The notes beneath the pieces are model-generated. The model was not told where the DNA came from. It saw nothing but the letters and a program-made list of their open reading frames with translations, and did not search any database. Positions 37,036 to 48,867 of a stretch of DNA of 64,000 nucleotides are shown one piece after another. The stretch covers positions 24,862,001-24,926,000 of the forward strand of contig OU612072.1 in the NCBI GenBank assembly GCA_914767715.1. The letters run 5' to 3'. Numbering within the stretch: the first letter of the stretch is position 1; every line of letters begins with the position of its first letter. The position numbers and the translations under genes were made by a program. The DNA is from Membranipora membranacea (Eukaryota; Bryozoa; Gymnolaemata; Cheilostomatida; Membraniporidae).

Positions 37036-40000
37036 TATGCCGTATGGTGATGACATGTGCTCACAGATCATGCAGAGACTGCTGTTACTGACCTGTTTAT
37101 CTCATCTCGGACGAGGAGATCGGAGTGAGTACTACTTTCAAGAGAAAACCTGAGTTTAAAACACTTAAGAGGAAATAAGAGTGTTAGCCGTGTTACTTTA
37201 CCTTCCATCAATTTGCTGCTGTGCAAACAAGAGTTTCAGAACAACGAGCCACTTGACATCAGTATAACAATGCTAGACGACTTCACTTCACTTCCAAAAT
37301 CTTAGTTGGAAAAAACTGACTAGACAACCTTGTCTTGACCTTGCAACGGGCTGTCCAAAGTTTAACAAACCATCTTGGGTTCAAATATCTGAGGTTCACC
37401 TTAGAACCAAAATTTGATTTGATTGTCAAGTAAGGGCAAACCCCTGGAAAAAACTGTAAGATGCCTTGCAAAAGATTTGCCTTTCACAGATCTCTGCTCA
37501 TATTCTTTCAGGTTGGGTATATTATGACTGTGTATCACCAGACGGTACTTCACCACCAGTAGTCTGCAAGTATCCAAACTTCAAGAGCAACTACATAGAT
37601 GTAACCACCGCTGACTTCTGGTGCTGTCACAGCACAGATAGCCACTCAAATCTAACCACGGTGACCTGCCCTATTATGCCCTCCAACCGATGCTATACTA
37701 CTGCAGTTAGAGTTATCCTTGATGCCGATACAGTTGTTAATACCTATGCACCCCCACGGAACGACAAAGAGACAGAGACATCGGATAGTCTAAGGTACGA
37801 TATAAGGAAGAGTGAGCAGGGCGGGTTCATACGTCGCCTGGTATAAGTTCAAGATAACCTTTACTGTGGCAGCGTTGTCAGGGCTATGGATTTGTTTTTC
37901 ATTACCCAGAGGAGATCTATGGCCAGTGTTGCAAGAGATCACAGAGTAGGTCAGCGGCAAGATAGTTTGAGCGCCTAAATGGGGTCAGGATAGCTGTTAG
38001 TAGCATTTCATTATCAACCATAATGATAATAATGATAATGAAATGCTACTATCCTGACACCGACACTAAAACTTGCAGCAAGAGCTTGCTTAGATATTGA
38101 GTGACTATTTGCTTCCCTGCAATGATCAGTTCAATAAAGTTAATATTATTATCATTGTTCACTGAACCTCTAAAATATAATCAGCCTGCTTTATGAACTA
38201 TATAAACCTGATCACATGGCAATCAATATAGCCTTGTCAAGTGGTTAACCTTCTTCGTTATAGCTGTGACAAGGCCACACTCAATCATTAATGAATTTCA
38301 AGGTCATCAAAATGCATTTATTCATAAATTAATAAGGAGAGACTAATGTTTTACTCGTTTTCACTAAAAACCTTCTCCAAGGTCGTGGCAATATCCTAAA
38401 GGAGTAACAATCATATGCGCAGGAGGAAAGGCTCTCAATTATGCACATACTTGAGATGGCTTAATCTAAGACAACTAACATATATTCACCCTGCTAACTT
38501 TATATAATGTAGGAGGTAGCTCAGTTGGTTAGAGTTACTGCCCTCTAAACTGCCGTCTAATGTGCAAGCTTTTGAGGTCTTTGGTTTGAATCCCATTGCA
38601 GTCTACCGATTACTGGGCTCAATTAACACCCCAGGTGTGCTCCAACCTGCCTGCAAACTGAGAGCAACTCTGCGCCGAATACGGCATCCGCGCCCTCAAT
38701 GCACTGTTATTTCTCAGTGTTGGGACAGAGACAGACTTACAATTTGAATCCCACTTTTGTTTTAACTTTAATCTTAGCAGACCTCAACCAGATACACCAA
38801 ACATTGATACTCTTCCTGTTTTAGCTTTGAGGCAAAAAAGGTAATAGGAGTTGTAGCGGTCTTCCCGATAGCAGCAATACTTGTTCTTCTGGGCTATGGC
38901 TGTTGTAGGAGCCATCGAAAAGACAATGACGATGATATATCAGAGTCAGATGATACAATCTCATTTTCTGCCGTCGAACAGCCAACTGGTATGTGGATTT
39001 ATATAAAAGACGATTCAGGACAGAGTTTGGACATGGTCCATCTAGCCTGGCTTTGTTTTGGTTAACCCAGGTGACAAAACCTTATCTATTCCCCTTATCA
39101 GCCCTGAAGCTTTAGATGACTTGGTGTGGTATTGCTGCAGAAATACTTCAGGTGCTGAGCTTTGAAATAGTTCCTCTAAATTGTGTGGTTTTTTTTCTGA
39201 ACAGAATTGACAATTGTTTCTATCAAGTAGCTCACTAGTCGTAACAGAAAACTTTGAACTCCTTACCTGCAAAGTCAATTGTAGGCGTTTGTTGGGGTAA
39301 TTACCCAAGACAAACTTCCACATCTCACCTCCAGATTATCAAATGCAAGCTGAGTAACTATGAGCAATTAGTTACCACCTAAGGTTGATACAGCAATTAA
39401 ATCGGAGATATTTACAGAAATGATAGCTGATGATTGCTGTCAGCGCTGGGTGCGAGTGCAGCTAGTTTAAGGTTTTACTAACCAGCAGTGGGTAAAAAAC
39501 AAAGGTAGAACAACTCCAAAACGGGCCTATATATTTACCTTTTGACACAGATGGTGTGATAATAAACATAGCCAAACATAGAAAGGAATAACTTGATGGC
39601 TCCTTATACATAATCTGCATTTTGTTTGTAACCGTAGATGATATCAAACTAAACATGGGCGGAGTCACTGACCAAGCTCCACCCTACAAAGAGGCTACAG
39701 AGTCATACGTACCAGAGAGTTACATACATGGTGCTCCTTTCCATCACATTGATGCCTCGCTCAGTTTAGCTGGAGAACTTTCGCATCCACCTAGTTATGA
39801 AGAGGTATGTGATACAGCTATCAAATCTGTTGAAATGCATGATTATACATACAATGGGTTCGACATTAATTTTTTAAATGACCGACTCATCCTGTACAGA
39901 AATACAGAGTTCAGATACTGGGAGCGGGAGGCGGTGATCCTAACATACATGGATTAACTAGGATTAAACCGGAAAATGGGCAAACAATGATTGTGCTGTG

Positions 40001-41154
40001 AGCCGTTGTCTCGTGTGGCTCATGAAACAAATCAACTATGATGGTAGCTTAAGATCGTAATCCTAGTGTGCACAGGAGGTGTCAAAAGAAACAGACTATT
40101 ACTAAAAAAATTCACTTGTGCATATTCTAGCAATTCCTGTAATGCTGAAGTAAGGGTGGGCCAGAGAGTTTTCCAGTGAGTTTCTCCCTTGTAGCAGTGA
40201 TCTCATTTGTATAATATAAGTGATCGATGTGGGGCATCTACCTCCCTGTGGCTACAGGGGTGACAACTCATTTTGATACATAAGTATATTTCTTTCCGGT
40301 GGATTAAAATTGGCTTGGTAACTTTTAGGGGAGAGGGAGGAATCAAGTTAATTTCTTTCATTTGCTCGATTTGAACACATTGAAGTAAAAGCCAGGTGAC
40401 AATTTCTGACTATTCAATGAGCTCAATTCCTCTGATCAGCTTTATTTGCAGTATATAAGTGACAATAATTTACATCAGTGAATTTCAATTCCTTTATACC
40501 CCGTCCATTTTGTATTATATTCTATATTTATGGAGCTATTTTAATTACTCCACCAACACATCTTGCCATACAGTTAGCAATTTTAAACCAATGCAATGTC
40601 GTACTGAAAAGAGATTGTCACAGCTTTTTTAATCTTTTGTGTCTCACCGTGACAACAATTTGAAATTGAAATACTTTTAGTACCGATTTTACATATTGAA
40701 CACCCTGTCACCGATCTTTAGTATCGGATCTGATGATAATGAAATATAATAAATATGATAAAATCAGATCTAGTGAAATCAAATTTTTGAAGGAAGGTAG
40801 TATTTTTTGAGGCTTTTACCTTTTGCCTCTAACCTCGGATTACTGTCTGTATCTTGTCTGTATTACTGGTGGTGTTTGATATTGCTTTTGTGGTGTTATC
40901 TACTCATGTATCACTATTGCGCATTTCTGAATATACCCGTGTGCTTGTGTTCTGGTTTTGCTTTGATTGGCTGATGGGTTTTGGTTTATTGTTGTATTGA
41001 GTTGTCTGCCCAGGTTTAGTAGAGTAGATAACTCCAAACTATTTGGCATAATCCCAGCTTACTTACGCTTTCAGTCTGATGATTATTACATGTCGCTGTA
41101 TTCTCCTTGCAGGTTACTAGTTCAGGAGTTCGATCACTCGTCCTCAGAGTCTGA
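37036..41154 (+). CDS. Shisa/STMC6-like type I membrane protein, unit 5
   Basis: Exons: 37036-37123, 37512-37794, 38825-38988, 39638-39804 and 41113-41154 (247 aa). The signal exon carries MQRLLLLTCLSHLGRGD; an in-frame upstream ATG at 37036 was chosen, but two later ATGs are possible. The ectodomain has WVYYDCVSPDGTSPP, DFWCCHST, NLT and NRC (six Cys). The helix (VIGVVAVFPIAAILVLLGYG) is followed by CCRSHRKDNDDD, unusually acidic for the family. The tail has TDQAPPYKEATES in place of QVPSYxE, then SHPPSYEE. The final exon codes VTSSGVRSLVLRV, four residues longer than those of units 3 and 4. The last intron is 1.3 kb, the longest terminal intron among the intact members. Confidence 0.8.
38513..38750 (+). 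mobile_element. tRNA-derived SINE in an intron of unit 5
   Basis: The head has an A box TAGCTCAGTTGG (38517-38528) and a B box GGTTTGAATCC (38583-38593). The body (GCAGTCTACCGATTACTGGG, then GTGCTCCAACCTGCC) is shared with the copy at 41.9 kb, which defines a family. The acceptor stem does not pair, so it is not a tRNA gene. Confidence 0.75.
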
Positions 41155-42771
41155 GAAGGCGATAACCTACCACAGTCACATGGCCTTACTCTAATCGGCT
41201 CTTCTGGATGATAATAATATTTTATAGACCTCCCAGCCTAAGCTTAACAATTGAGGATATTTGACAAGTTGAATTATCTAAGACTGAAACAGCTTACTTT
41301 CATATGTTCAAAAGTACATATCTTTGTGAGATCCTACAACGAATACTTTGCCAGAAGTAACACTTGCCTTCCTATAATCTCTACTTTTTCAGGCCATTAA
41401 TACTATATTTTTTGTAAATAGTCGATCATTCAATGATCACTTAAGGTCAAGCTTCAAATTTGGTGAAGGGGACCGATTGTTTTGTTCTTCACTTTGGCGA
41501 TGCCTCTTACATACATTATCTTATCACAATTCATTGCCAAGTATATTTTCACACTTCCTGTTGGTGCTATTGACTAGTAACTAGTAAATTCGCTTGATGC
41601 ATTAGACTTTTGATAGCAGCAGATTGTCGGCCGAAACTAAAATCACACAAAATGAAAAGAGAAAATTGCATCAGGAGAGCCTATTTTCACGCTGTCTTTA
41701 ATCATAGGGTGAACTATTTTCTTGATTCATATCGTCTCTTTTTATGCATGGCCGTGTGACAAGGCAAGATTCAAGAGGTTGCATCACACCAGAGACATGG
41801 GCCTATGTTTTCTTGTATCATTCTGTTTACTAGGACATTCTGGGGAAAATCGAGGCTTATCCACGCTAAAATTCAACCCTCAAAACGCTTAAAAAGGGAG
41901 AAGGAGGAGCCTAGGAGGACGAGTAGGTGGCTCAGTTTGTTAGAGCGCCGGACTTAAGAGAGCAAGTGTTGAAGGTCGTCGCAGTCCACTGACTACTGGG
42001 ACTTGTTGTGCTCCGACCTGCCTTCAAACTAAGAGCAAATTGGCACAAACACTGCGGCCTCACCCTATTTCGTGTCCCATTCTTTGGAATGAGTTGCATG
42101 ACTGAACCTTGCCATTTTTAACCAACAAAACATGTCTGATTGTGATAAAGAGACATCACAGCTGTAGCTGAGCAAGATGGTAATGTGTGAATATTCAGTC
42201 CAAACAGGTTATCGGACTCGTACCAATTAATCGTGATTTATTCTCCATGATCCACCAATATTGGGGCATCAATGTTATTGGCGCAGACATCCCAAAGCTT
42301 AGCATTGATTCTGTTGTAAAAGTTACATTTTATTACACGTCTCAACTATTTCAAAACTATCAACTTACACAACTGCAAGAAAAGAAAGCCATATACTGGT
42401 CATAAATCATGAGGTAGTAATATGGTTAGGGCGTCGCAGAGCGCAAGACATGGCTACCTTGAGTCTGATACAGCACGAAGTGAGATGCTATATTTAGATA
42501 TAACTAAAGTGTACATAACCCACAAATATTTAATATTATAATTAAACTTTTTTGTAAGGTTTAAAATTTCAAGGATTACTAAGCGAACAAAAGTACATAA
42601 CACCAACCAGCATGAGCGGCAGAATGTATTATCAGGAGTACCTAGTAGCAGGGCATTGTAGTGCTGAGTTATCCTTCATATCGAGAGGGTCACGTTGTAC
42701 TGTTACAATAAGAGCAAGAGCAAGGTGATAACAATGTCCACTCTGTATAGTTGGTTGGTAAATTCAGACAT
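41155..42771. other. Tail-to-tail junction between plus and minus arrays
   Basis: Apart from the SINE I see no exon. This 1.6-kb stretch is where the cluster changes orientation. Confidence 0.5.
41914..42120 (+). mobile_element. tRNA-derived SINE, second copy of the same family
   Basis: It has the A box TGGCTCAGTTTG, a decayed B-box region, and then the same body as the copy at 38.5 kb: GCAGTCCACTGACTACTGGG, followed by GTGCTCCGACCTGCC and an AAACTAAGAGCAA block. It sits between the convergent units 5 and 6. Confidence 0.7.
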
Positions 42772-45700
42772 TCACGTTTGCTGTGTTGCGTCTCCAGAGT
42801 TTGTGACCTAGAAATAAATAAATAAATAAACCTGCAGTGTCACATACTTCACAGCTGTGTCATTTCAATGTGGGCCAAAGGCTAGAATTGTTCATATTTT
42901 CTCCCGACTTATCACCCAGAAATATCTACAACCATATAGCGAACAGTATCCAAATATTTACGAATTGTTGTTTTCCTATCAAGCTATTTCCACTTTCTGT
43001 TATTGTGTCAAGGCGATTTTCCACCAGGCCATTTTTCCATCAAGACATTACCAACCAATCCATTTTCCCATCAGGACGTTTTTCTACTAATCAATTTTCC
43101 CTTCATAATGTTTTTCTCGCCAAGCTGTTTTGCCACCTAGAAGACTGCACACTGTGCCGTTTTCTCAGCTGGTGTTGTCCAACCATCCATTTTCCACCTT
43201 GAGGTTTTTCAACTTACGTGGTGACATTGGGAAAATGGGGCGGATCCATACCAAACATAGCCTAGTGGAAAAAAACATGGCTGCTGAGATCAATTCAATT
43301 ACATACCTGCTCATAAGTTGGTGGAGGCGGTAATTCATATGCTGATGCTGGCGGAGCAGTTGGAATTGCAGCTGCAGTGTCATTATTGGGGCCTGTTATA
43401 CGGTCTTGCTTAGGTGTTCCAGTCACCTCGTTGTAGGATGGAACTTGGTCGGCATCTCCATTCATGTCTATAGCTACATACCCAGGGTCTATAAAGTAAT
43501 ATCCCACTGATAAACACATGAAGCACAACTATAATAACTACAATAATGTTACTTTCACCTGATCAGAATTTGTTGGACGTCACACTGATTCAAATACGTT
43601 CAAGTACAGCCTTGACTTTAGTAATGCACTCAGCTTTAGCAATGTCAATGACTTAGGTAATATCTGCATGTAACTTGGGAACACAGGATAGAATTTAATA
43701 ACTGTGCTAGTAGGCAATGATTCCATCCGTTGACCCTTACCCACTCAAACTATGAATTACTAATCACTGCCTTTAGCATGGTCTCAAGTCTTGCTTAGTA
43801 AGCCCAAAATAATTTTTAGATTCAACTGCACCGCTGCGTATATCCAAAAGCGGAGTCGATAGCGCCTCAGAGTCAGAACGACAAGCATACCAGCCTCTTG
43901 CAATAGACTACCATCCAGAGTGGTCACCTTAAATTTCAATGTAATATCAATGTGGCTATATTAATTAACACATCTTTCCACTTTTATGTAACCTCTGATT
44001 AGTTTATCCAATGGCTACTCTTTTTTTATCTTTTGATAAACATGAACATATTGCGCATGCTCAGCTCTGGGCATGAGCTGATCTCTGCAAAATTCAGTCT
44101 CCGAATTCCAAAGCCATCTGATTGGCTACCCGCTCTGGTGCCACACTCCCAAATGAGTGCAGAATTGTTAGAAAGAGTTATCTTCTATTGTCACTATTAG
44201 CTAATTTTGATTGATAGTTTATGGAGGGGATATCTTATTTACCCAGTCCCGAATTGCGATCAGGACCCAAACTAAACTCATTGTTCTTGCACATGCGCAA
44301 AGTCAAATCACGCATGATGCATTCTTAGCCTCACAACACCTTTGTGGCAATAATAGCCTAGTTTATCAGTGATCTACATTCCGATTCTGATCACGAGAGT
44401 CAGTAGGAAACTTGACAGCTTACCAGTGGTCTGCTCAGTAGCATTCAGAGGGATCGGATCATGCTGATCGTATATCACAGTGTCACTCCTATTTCTCTTA
44501 CAGCACCATCCGAGTACTCCAAATATACAAGCTAACACTGAAAAGGCAGCACCTGCAATCTTCAGCTTCGTCGATAGGCTAAATTAGAAATTATTGTCTT
44601 GGGATTACACATTTTATTGCAATCAACAACATATCGAGCATGTATCTAGTTCTGACTGAGAGATATCAATTTGAAGCCTATCTGGTAATCACCCAATAAT
44701 ATTCAGCGCAGGCCACACAGATATGAAATAATAGCGAATGAGCTTTTGCCACTTAGGTCCTTTATCCGGTTTGGCTAAGAAAAGATGCTGCCATGTTGCA
44801 GTAAAGCTGCTGAGGATCTTTGAACGCTGCGGTGCGGCCCTGAACTTCTACAACAATGATTGAAAAAACCTAAACTTTGACTGATACTAATATTCTCTCA
44901 TCAGGCAGTGATCTAACAGGACCCCGGCGCGCAATGATCGTACCCTAAGCAGTGATCAAACAGGACCCCGGGCAATGATCGTACCCTAAGCAGTGATCAA
45001 ACAGGACCCCGGCGTGCAATGATCAAACAAGACCCCGTCACGCAATGATCGTACCCTAAGCAGTGATCAAACAGGACCCCGCGCAATGATCGTACCTTAA
45101 GCATTGATCAAACAGGACCCCGCGCAATGATCGTACCCTAAGCAGTGATCAAATAGGGCCCCGCGCAATGATCGTACCCTAAGCAGTAATCAAACAGGAC
45201 CACGCGCAATGATTGTACCTTAAGCAGTGATCAAATAGGACCCTGCGCAATGATCGTACCCTAACCAGTGATCAATCAGGACCCCGCGCAATGATCAAAC
45301 AGGACCCCGGCGTGCAATGATCCAACAGGACCCCGGCGCGCAATGATCGTACCTTCAGCATTGACCGATAAAGTTTGAATATCACACAATCAGCTTGATA
45401 GGTTACCTCAGCCTTAGGCCTTTCCTTTCTTTTACGGGCGGAGCATAAGTAGTAGCTAGAAGATCAGGGTTCAGATTGACCTTCACCTTTGTAGCATCCC
45501 AATCCCAGCACTCATCTACACTTGGACATTCCACTGTGGTGACATTCGATCCCCATTCATTTACGTGACAGCACCAAAAGTCCACTGTAGTAACATCTAT
45601 ATAGTTGCTCTCCCAGTCGGTGTATTTGCAGGTAACAGATGGTGAGACACCATCCGGTGAGACGCAGTCATAGTTTATCCAACCTAAGAGTATCAGGGGA

Positions 45701-46526
45701 TTAAAGGTACATGAGTGAAGACATCACCAGTGCTGAGATATATAGGTCTTTGTCATGGTCATTTACAGCTAACTACATCTAGAGAAGAGTTATATGTCGG
45801 GAGAAAGTGGACTGTCACCAATACTAAAGGAATCATCATTTTTGTGTCTAGACCGAGGAATTAACTTTCAACCCGGCAAGAATTGTGACAATATAACAGC
45901 AATCGGACTGAACGAATCACCGCCTAAAAAATTCAGGATAAGAGAGTATAGATGCATTATTAGCCATGGCAATATCCAAACTGTGGAAAGGAATGCATAT
46001 TGAACCAATTCCTGACCTGTGGGTTTCGCTTCCTGAGGCCAGGATCGGCTTTCTACATTTACAATGCAATACTAATAACTGTTTTAGTATATCTATGTTA
46101 TGAATAGCTCAATTCGAATTAGTCCAGTCAATTAGACTCTGTGTTCTGAGTAATGATGCTGTAAGCGCTATCATTGATGACTCAATAAATACAATTGAAA
46201 AGTGACTATGGATTCTTCAGCAGGTTACAATATGATGAAAAACCTAGAACCTAATCAACTCTCTCGATATTGTATTTAAGAGTAACTGACGACTTACAGC
46301 AACACTGATTCAGTGTACATATACATTTAGCATGTCTTATTGTCTTCACACTGACACTCTGACGCTATGTGGTTGAGAGCTAATTAAGACAGAGGCACAG
46401 GACAATTTGTATGTAACATGGAGAAATTATACATTTGTTATACTCACTCCATCCTGCGAAGCAAACATGAGCGAGGTGTGCGACAATCAGCAGTGTCTGA
46501 GTTACCTTAAGACATGTTGGTGCCAT
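42772..46526 (-). CDS. Shisa/STMC6-like type I membrane protein, unit 6
   Basis: Exons in coding order: 46526-46448, 45683-45407, 44578-44424, 43488-43307 and 42807-42772 (242 aa). The signal peptide reads TQTLLIVAHLAHVCFAG. The ectodomain has YDCVSPDGVSPSVTC, DFWCCHVNEW, NVT and DEC. The helix is LKIAGAAFSVLACIFGVLGW, followed by CCKRNRSD. The tail has DADQVPSYNEVTGTPKQD and LPPPPTYEQ (PPTY fits PPxY); the last exon encodes VTNSGDATQQT. All introns are GT-AG with family phases. Intron 2 holds a minisatellite. With unit 7 it forms a close pair: both have a 79-nt signal exon, a 155-nt transmembrane exon and YEQ rather than YEE after the PY motif. Confidence 0.85.
43012..43145. repeat. Degenerate 16-17 bp tandem repeat in the last intron of unit 6
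   Basis: About eight loosely similar blocks of the form CATTTTTCCATCAAG follow one another. They create a chance open frame of 121 codons on the plus strand that I do not regard as a gene. Confidence 0.5.
44904..45360. repeat. About 41-bp minisatellite, roughly nine units, in an intron of unit 6
   Basis: The unit contains CAGTGATCAAACAGGACCCC and GCGCAATGATCGTACCCTAA. Some units carry an internal duplication of the AATGATC/AAACAGGACCCC part. Copies are highly similar, which suggests recent expansion. Confidence 0.9.
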
Positions 46527-47609
46527 CTTTCATTGCTATCAACAAATATCCAGAAAGGTGCTCAGACTGATGCCTCAAATCCAAAAGCAGATGAATACTT
46601 CTAAGCTGCCTCTACAAGTCAGCTAAGTCAATCAGCTGTGCGTGCAACTACTAATTTGAGTGAAAGACTGTAAGCGAAATACAATCGCTATTAGGCTGAA
46701 ATGTATAACGCTGAGTAGTTGTATTGAATCACGCATGCACTCTCTGAGTTATTTATTGATCCGTATCAAAATTGTTCAGCACAGCAACCTATTATGTAAC
46801 CCTTATTACTTGCTTTGTAGCATTGGTATATAAGGGCAGACTGTCCCAGTTTCTGAACTGTCTGAACATTACAAGATCAATGTCTTTTGCTTCAAGGTTG
46901 AATGGTTAGTGCTGAGCTTAGCTTATGCAGCGGTAGTTAATTGTACACTATCAAGTAATAACAAAGCATGATACAGAGAGAATTCCTTTGATATAACTAA
47001 GATTCCACTGCGCTCATAGACTTAATAATAGGCCAGGAAAGGATATGATGAGGAGAATAAGCATTGAGACACTGCGGCATTCAATTGTGGGTGAATTTAT
47101 GATGTTGTAGCATCGTAGCATTTGTGTCATAATTGATTGATATCTCAAACCATTTTGATCCGATTTTTGGGTTGGAAATTTCAGAAGATATAGCATGTTG
47201 TCCTGAAGGTTTGATGCGAATTATTGGCAAATATTTAACATCAAATTGATGACAAGATACTGCTCATGATAAAGCATTTTCTAACTCAAAATCCTTTTTA
47301 TCAACAAAAAGTGTGAGAGTATGATGGCATCATTGGATTTAGGCAATCCAATGTCTTAACATGCCTCACTTCAGCTGAATATGGTATCCTGGCTAGGTTT
47401 ATCGTAAGGCAATGGTTACCCTGCACACCAATCAACCTAGTAAAATAAAACTAACTGAAAAATTTACGTTCATTAATCTTATCTTGATAAGGCAACACTG
47501 TCTTGTTGTCAACATGTACGTAAAACTAAAATGAAAGGAAAAATTCATCGAACACATAAAAAAGGAAGCTAAGGGCTTAATCAATATTTATCGTGAGGTA
47601 TAGTAGAGC
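46527..47609. other. Interval between unit 6 and a hairpin MITE
   Basis: This is the promoter side of unit 6. I see no exon or clear TATA element. Confidence 0.35.
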
Positions 47610-47617
47610 GTAAGCAT

Positions 47618-47698
47618 AGCCTTATCCATGCGGCCACGGGTTTTGGTTTTTTTGGTTTGACCAAAACCAAAGCCCGTGGTCGCGTGAACAAGGCTAGG
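47618..47698. mobile_element. Tiny palindromic MITE (81 bp)
   Basis: The left side (AGCCTTATCCATGCGGCCAC) pairs with the right side around a GGTTTTGGTTTT centre, giving an arm of about 35 bp with few mismatches. An 8-bp direct repeat GTAAGCAT flanks it (47610-47617 and 47699-47706). Confidence 0.65.
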
Positions 47699-48024
47699 GT
47701 AAGCATGTTCCTGAGTGCGAGGCTAGGCCATCAGGAATCTGATGTGACACAGAGTTAGATTTCATATGTTAGACATAAACAACATGTTCATATAAGTGCA
47801 CAGTGTTAGGTTCGGAATTCTAGTTTATGCTAGTTCTTATTGCATACTGCGCTTCAGGTATAATGACTAGCATGGGTTGAAGAAAGACTCTGACATTATT
47901 GAGCACCAGTATAAAGTGAGCTTCTGGCTTAGCACAATACAATTGTCAGGGAATCATTATTGATAGATGTGTTACATATAGATAGTTACTGGGTCCAAGA
48001 CCAAAGAACCATCATTAACTAGAT

Positions 48025-48794
48025 CATGGGTGGGCAACTTTTTTTTAAGAAGGCCGCATTTTATGCAGAATCAACACAAAAGGCCACAACATATTTTTCC
48101 GGCACAAACTTAAACGCGAAGAATAATTTTGCACTGTGTATTTTATACAAACTAAAGCAGATTTATGTGTCGATAAAAATGTTATTGTTATGTTGCAATA
48201 AGCATCAGTTTAGCTTCATCTTGTTTATCTAATCTACTGGATTTTTCTATCTGGCAAACGGTTGTGTACACGGTTGTTTCCCAGTGTTTCGAGCAGTAGG
48301 GCAAAGGGCAGGATGAGCGCTCAAGAAGTGTAGTAAATATTTGCATATTTGTCAATGAGATTCAATCTGGAACATTTCAGGCAAGATGATGGCGCACTTG
48401 TAACAATGTCAGATTTTTGATAGAACAACTTCCATTCTTGCTCAAATGACAGCTTTGCACAAAACAGTTTGTAGTTAAATATCCAAAGGTGAAAGAATTG
48501 ATTAAATTGCTTTTCTCTCACAATATTACGACAATTTCTTTGCTGTTTGGGGTATTTATTCAAATAGAAGCGCGTGAAAAAGTAGTTGGCACCAGTACAT
48601 TCATGATGCTTTTGTGTAGAATGGCTTGGGAATTTCCTTTTTTTTTCTACATGTAAGTAACTTAGCGCATGGTTGATACAGAATGCCATTATTTTGATAT
48701 CCCAACAATGAATTGTGCTTGAACAGGGTAATGCATACTTGGATATCCACATGACAGGAAAAACTGGCAAAAGGCCGCAGGTTGCCCACAGCTG
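48025..48794. mobile_element. hAT-type nonautonomous transposon with perfect 8-bp duplication
   Basis: The ends (CATGGGTGGGCAAC and, inverted, CAGCTGTGGGCAAC) form a 14-bp imperfect terminal repeat followed by GGCCGC motifs. Perfect 8-bp copies of AACTAGAT flank it at 48017-48024 and 48795-48802. TGGGCAAC ends are common among hAT elements. A 149-codon minus-strand frame inside shows no transposase motif that I recognise. The same end sequence recurs at 56980-57005. Confidence 0.85.
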
Positions 48795-48867
48795 AACTAG
48801 ATGGTCACTATGATGCTCCAGTTAACAGCAACAAGTTATGTCCAGGGTACAGAGTTGATTGATAATT

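Noticed and set aside
38513-38595. Functional tRNA gene
   Set aside because: A and B boxes are present but the arms do not pair, and the body is repeated elsewhere as a SINE.
39042-39323. 93-codon minus-strand frame in an intron of unit 5
   Set aside because: It looks somewhat protein-like (CQFCSEKKPH) but has no splice partner, paralogue or recognised domain.
42837-43202. 121-codon plus-strand frame
   Set aside because: It lies in an intron of unit 6 and arises from degenerate TTTTCC repeats; no signal peptide or domain.
44904-45360. CRISPR-like array
   Set aside because: Whole units repeat with no unique spacers, inside an animal intron; it is a minisatellite.
48321-48770. 149-codon minus-strand frame inside the hAT element
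   Set aside because: Length is notable, but I see no transposase motif. It is reported only as part of the element.
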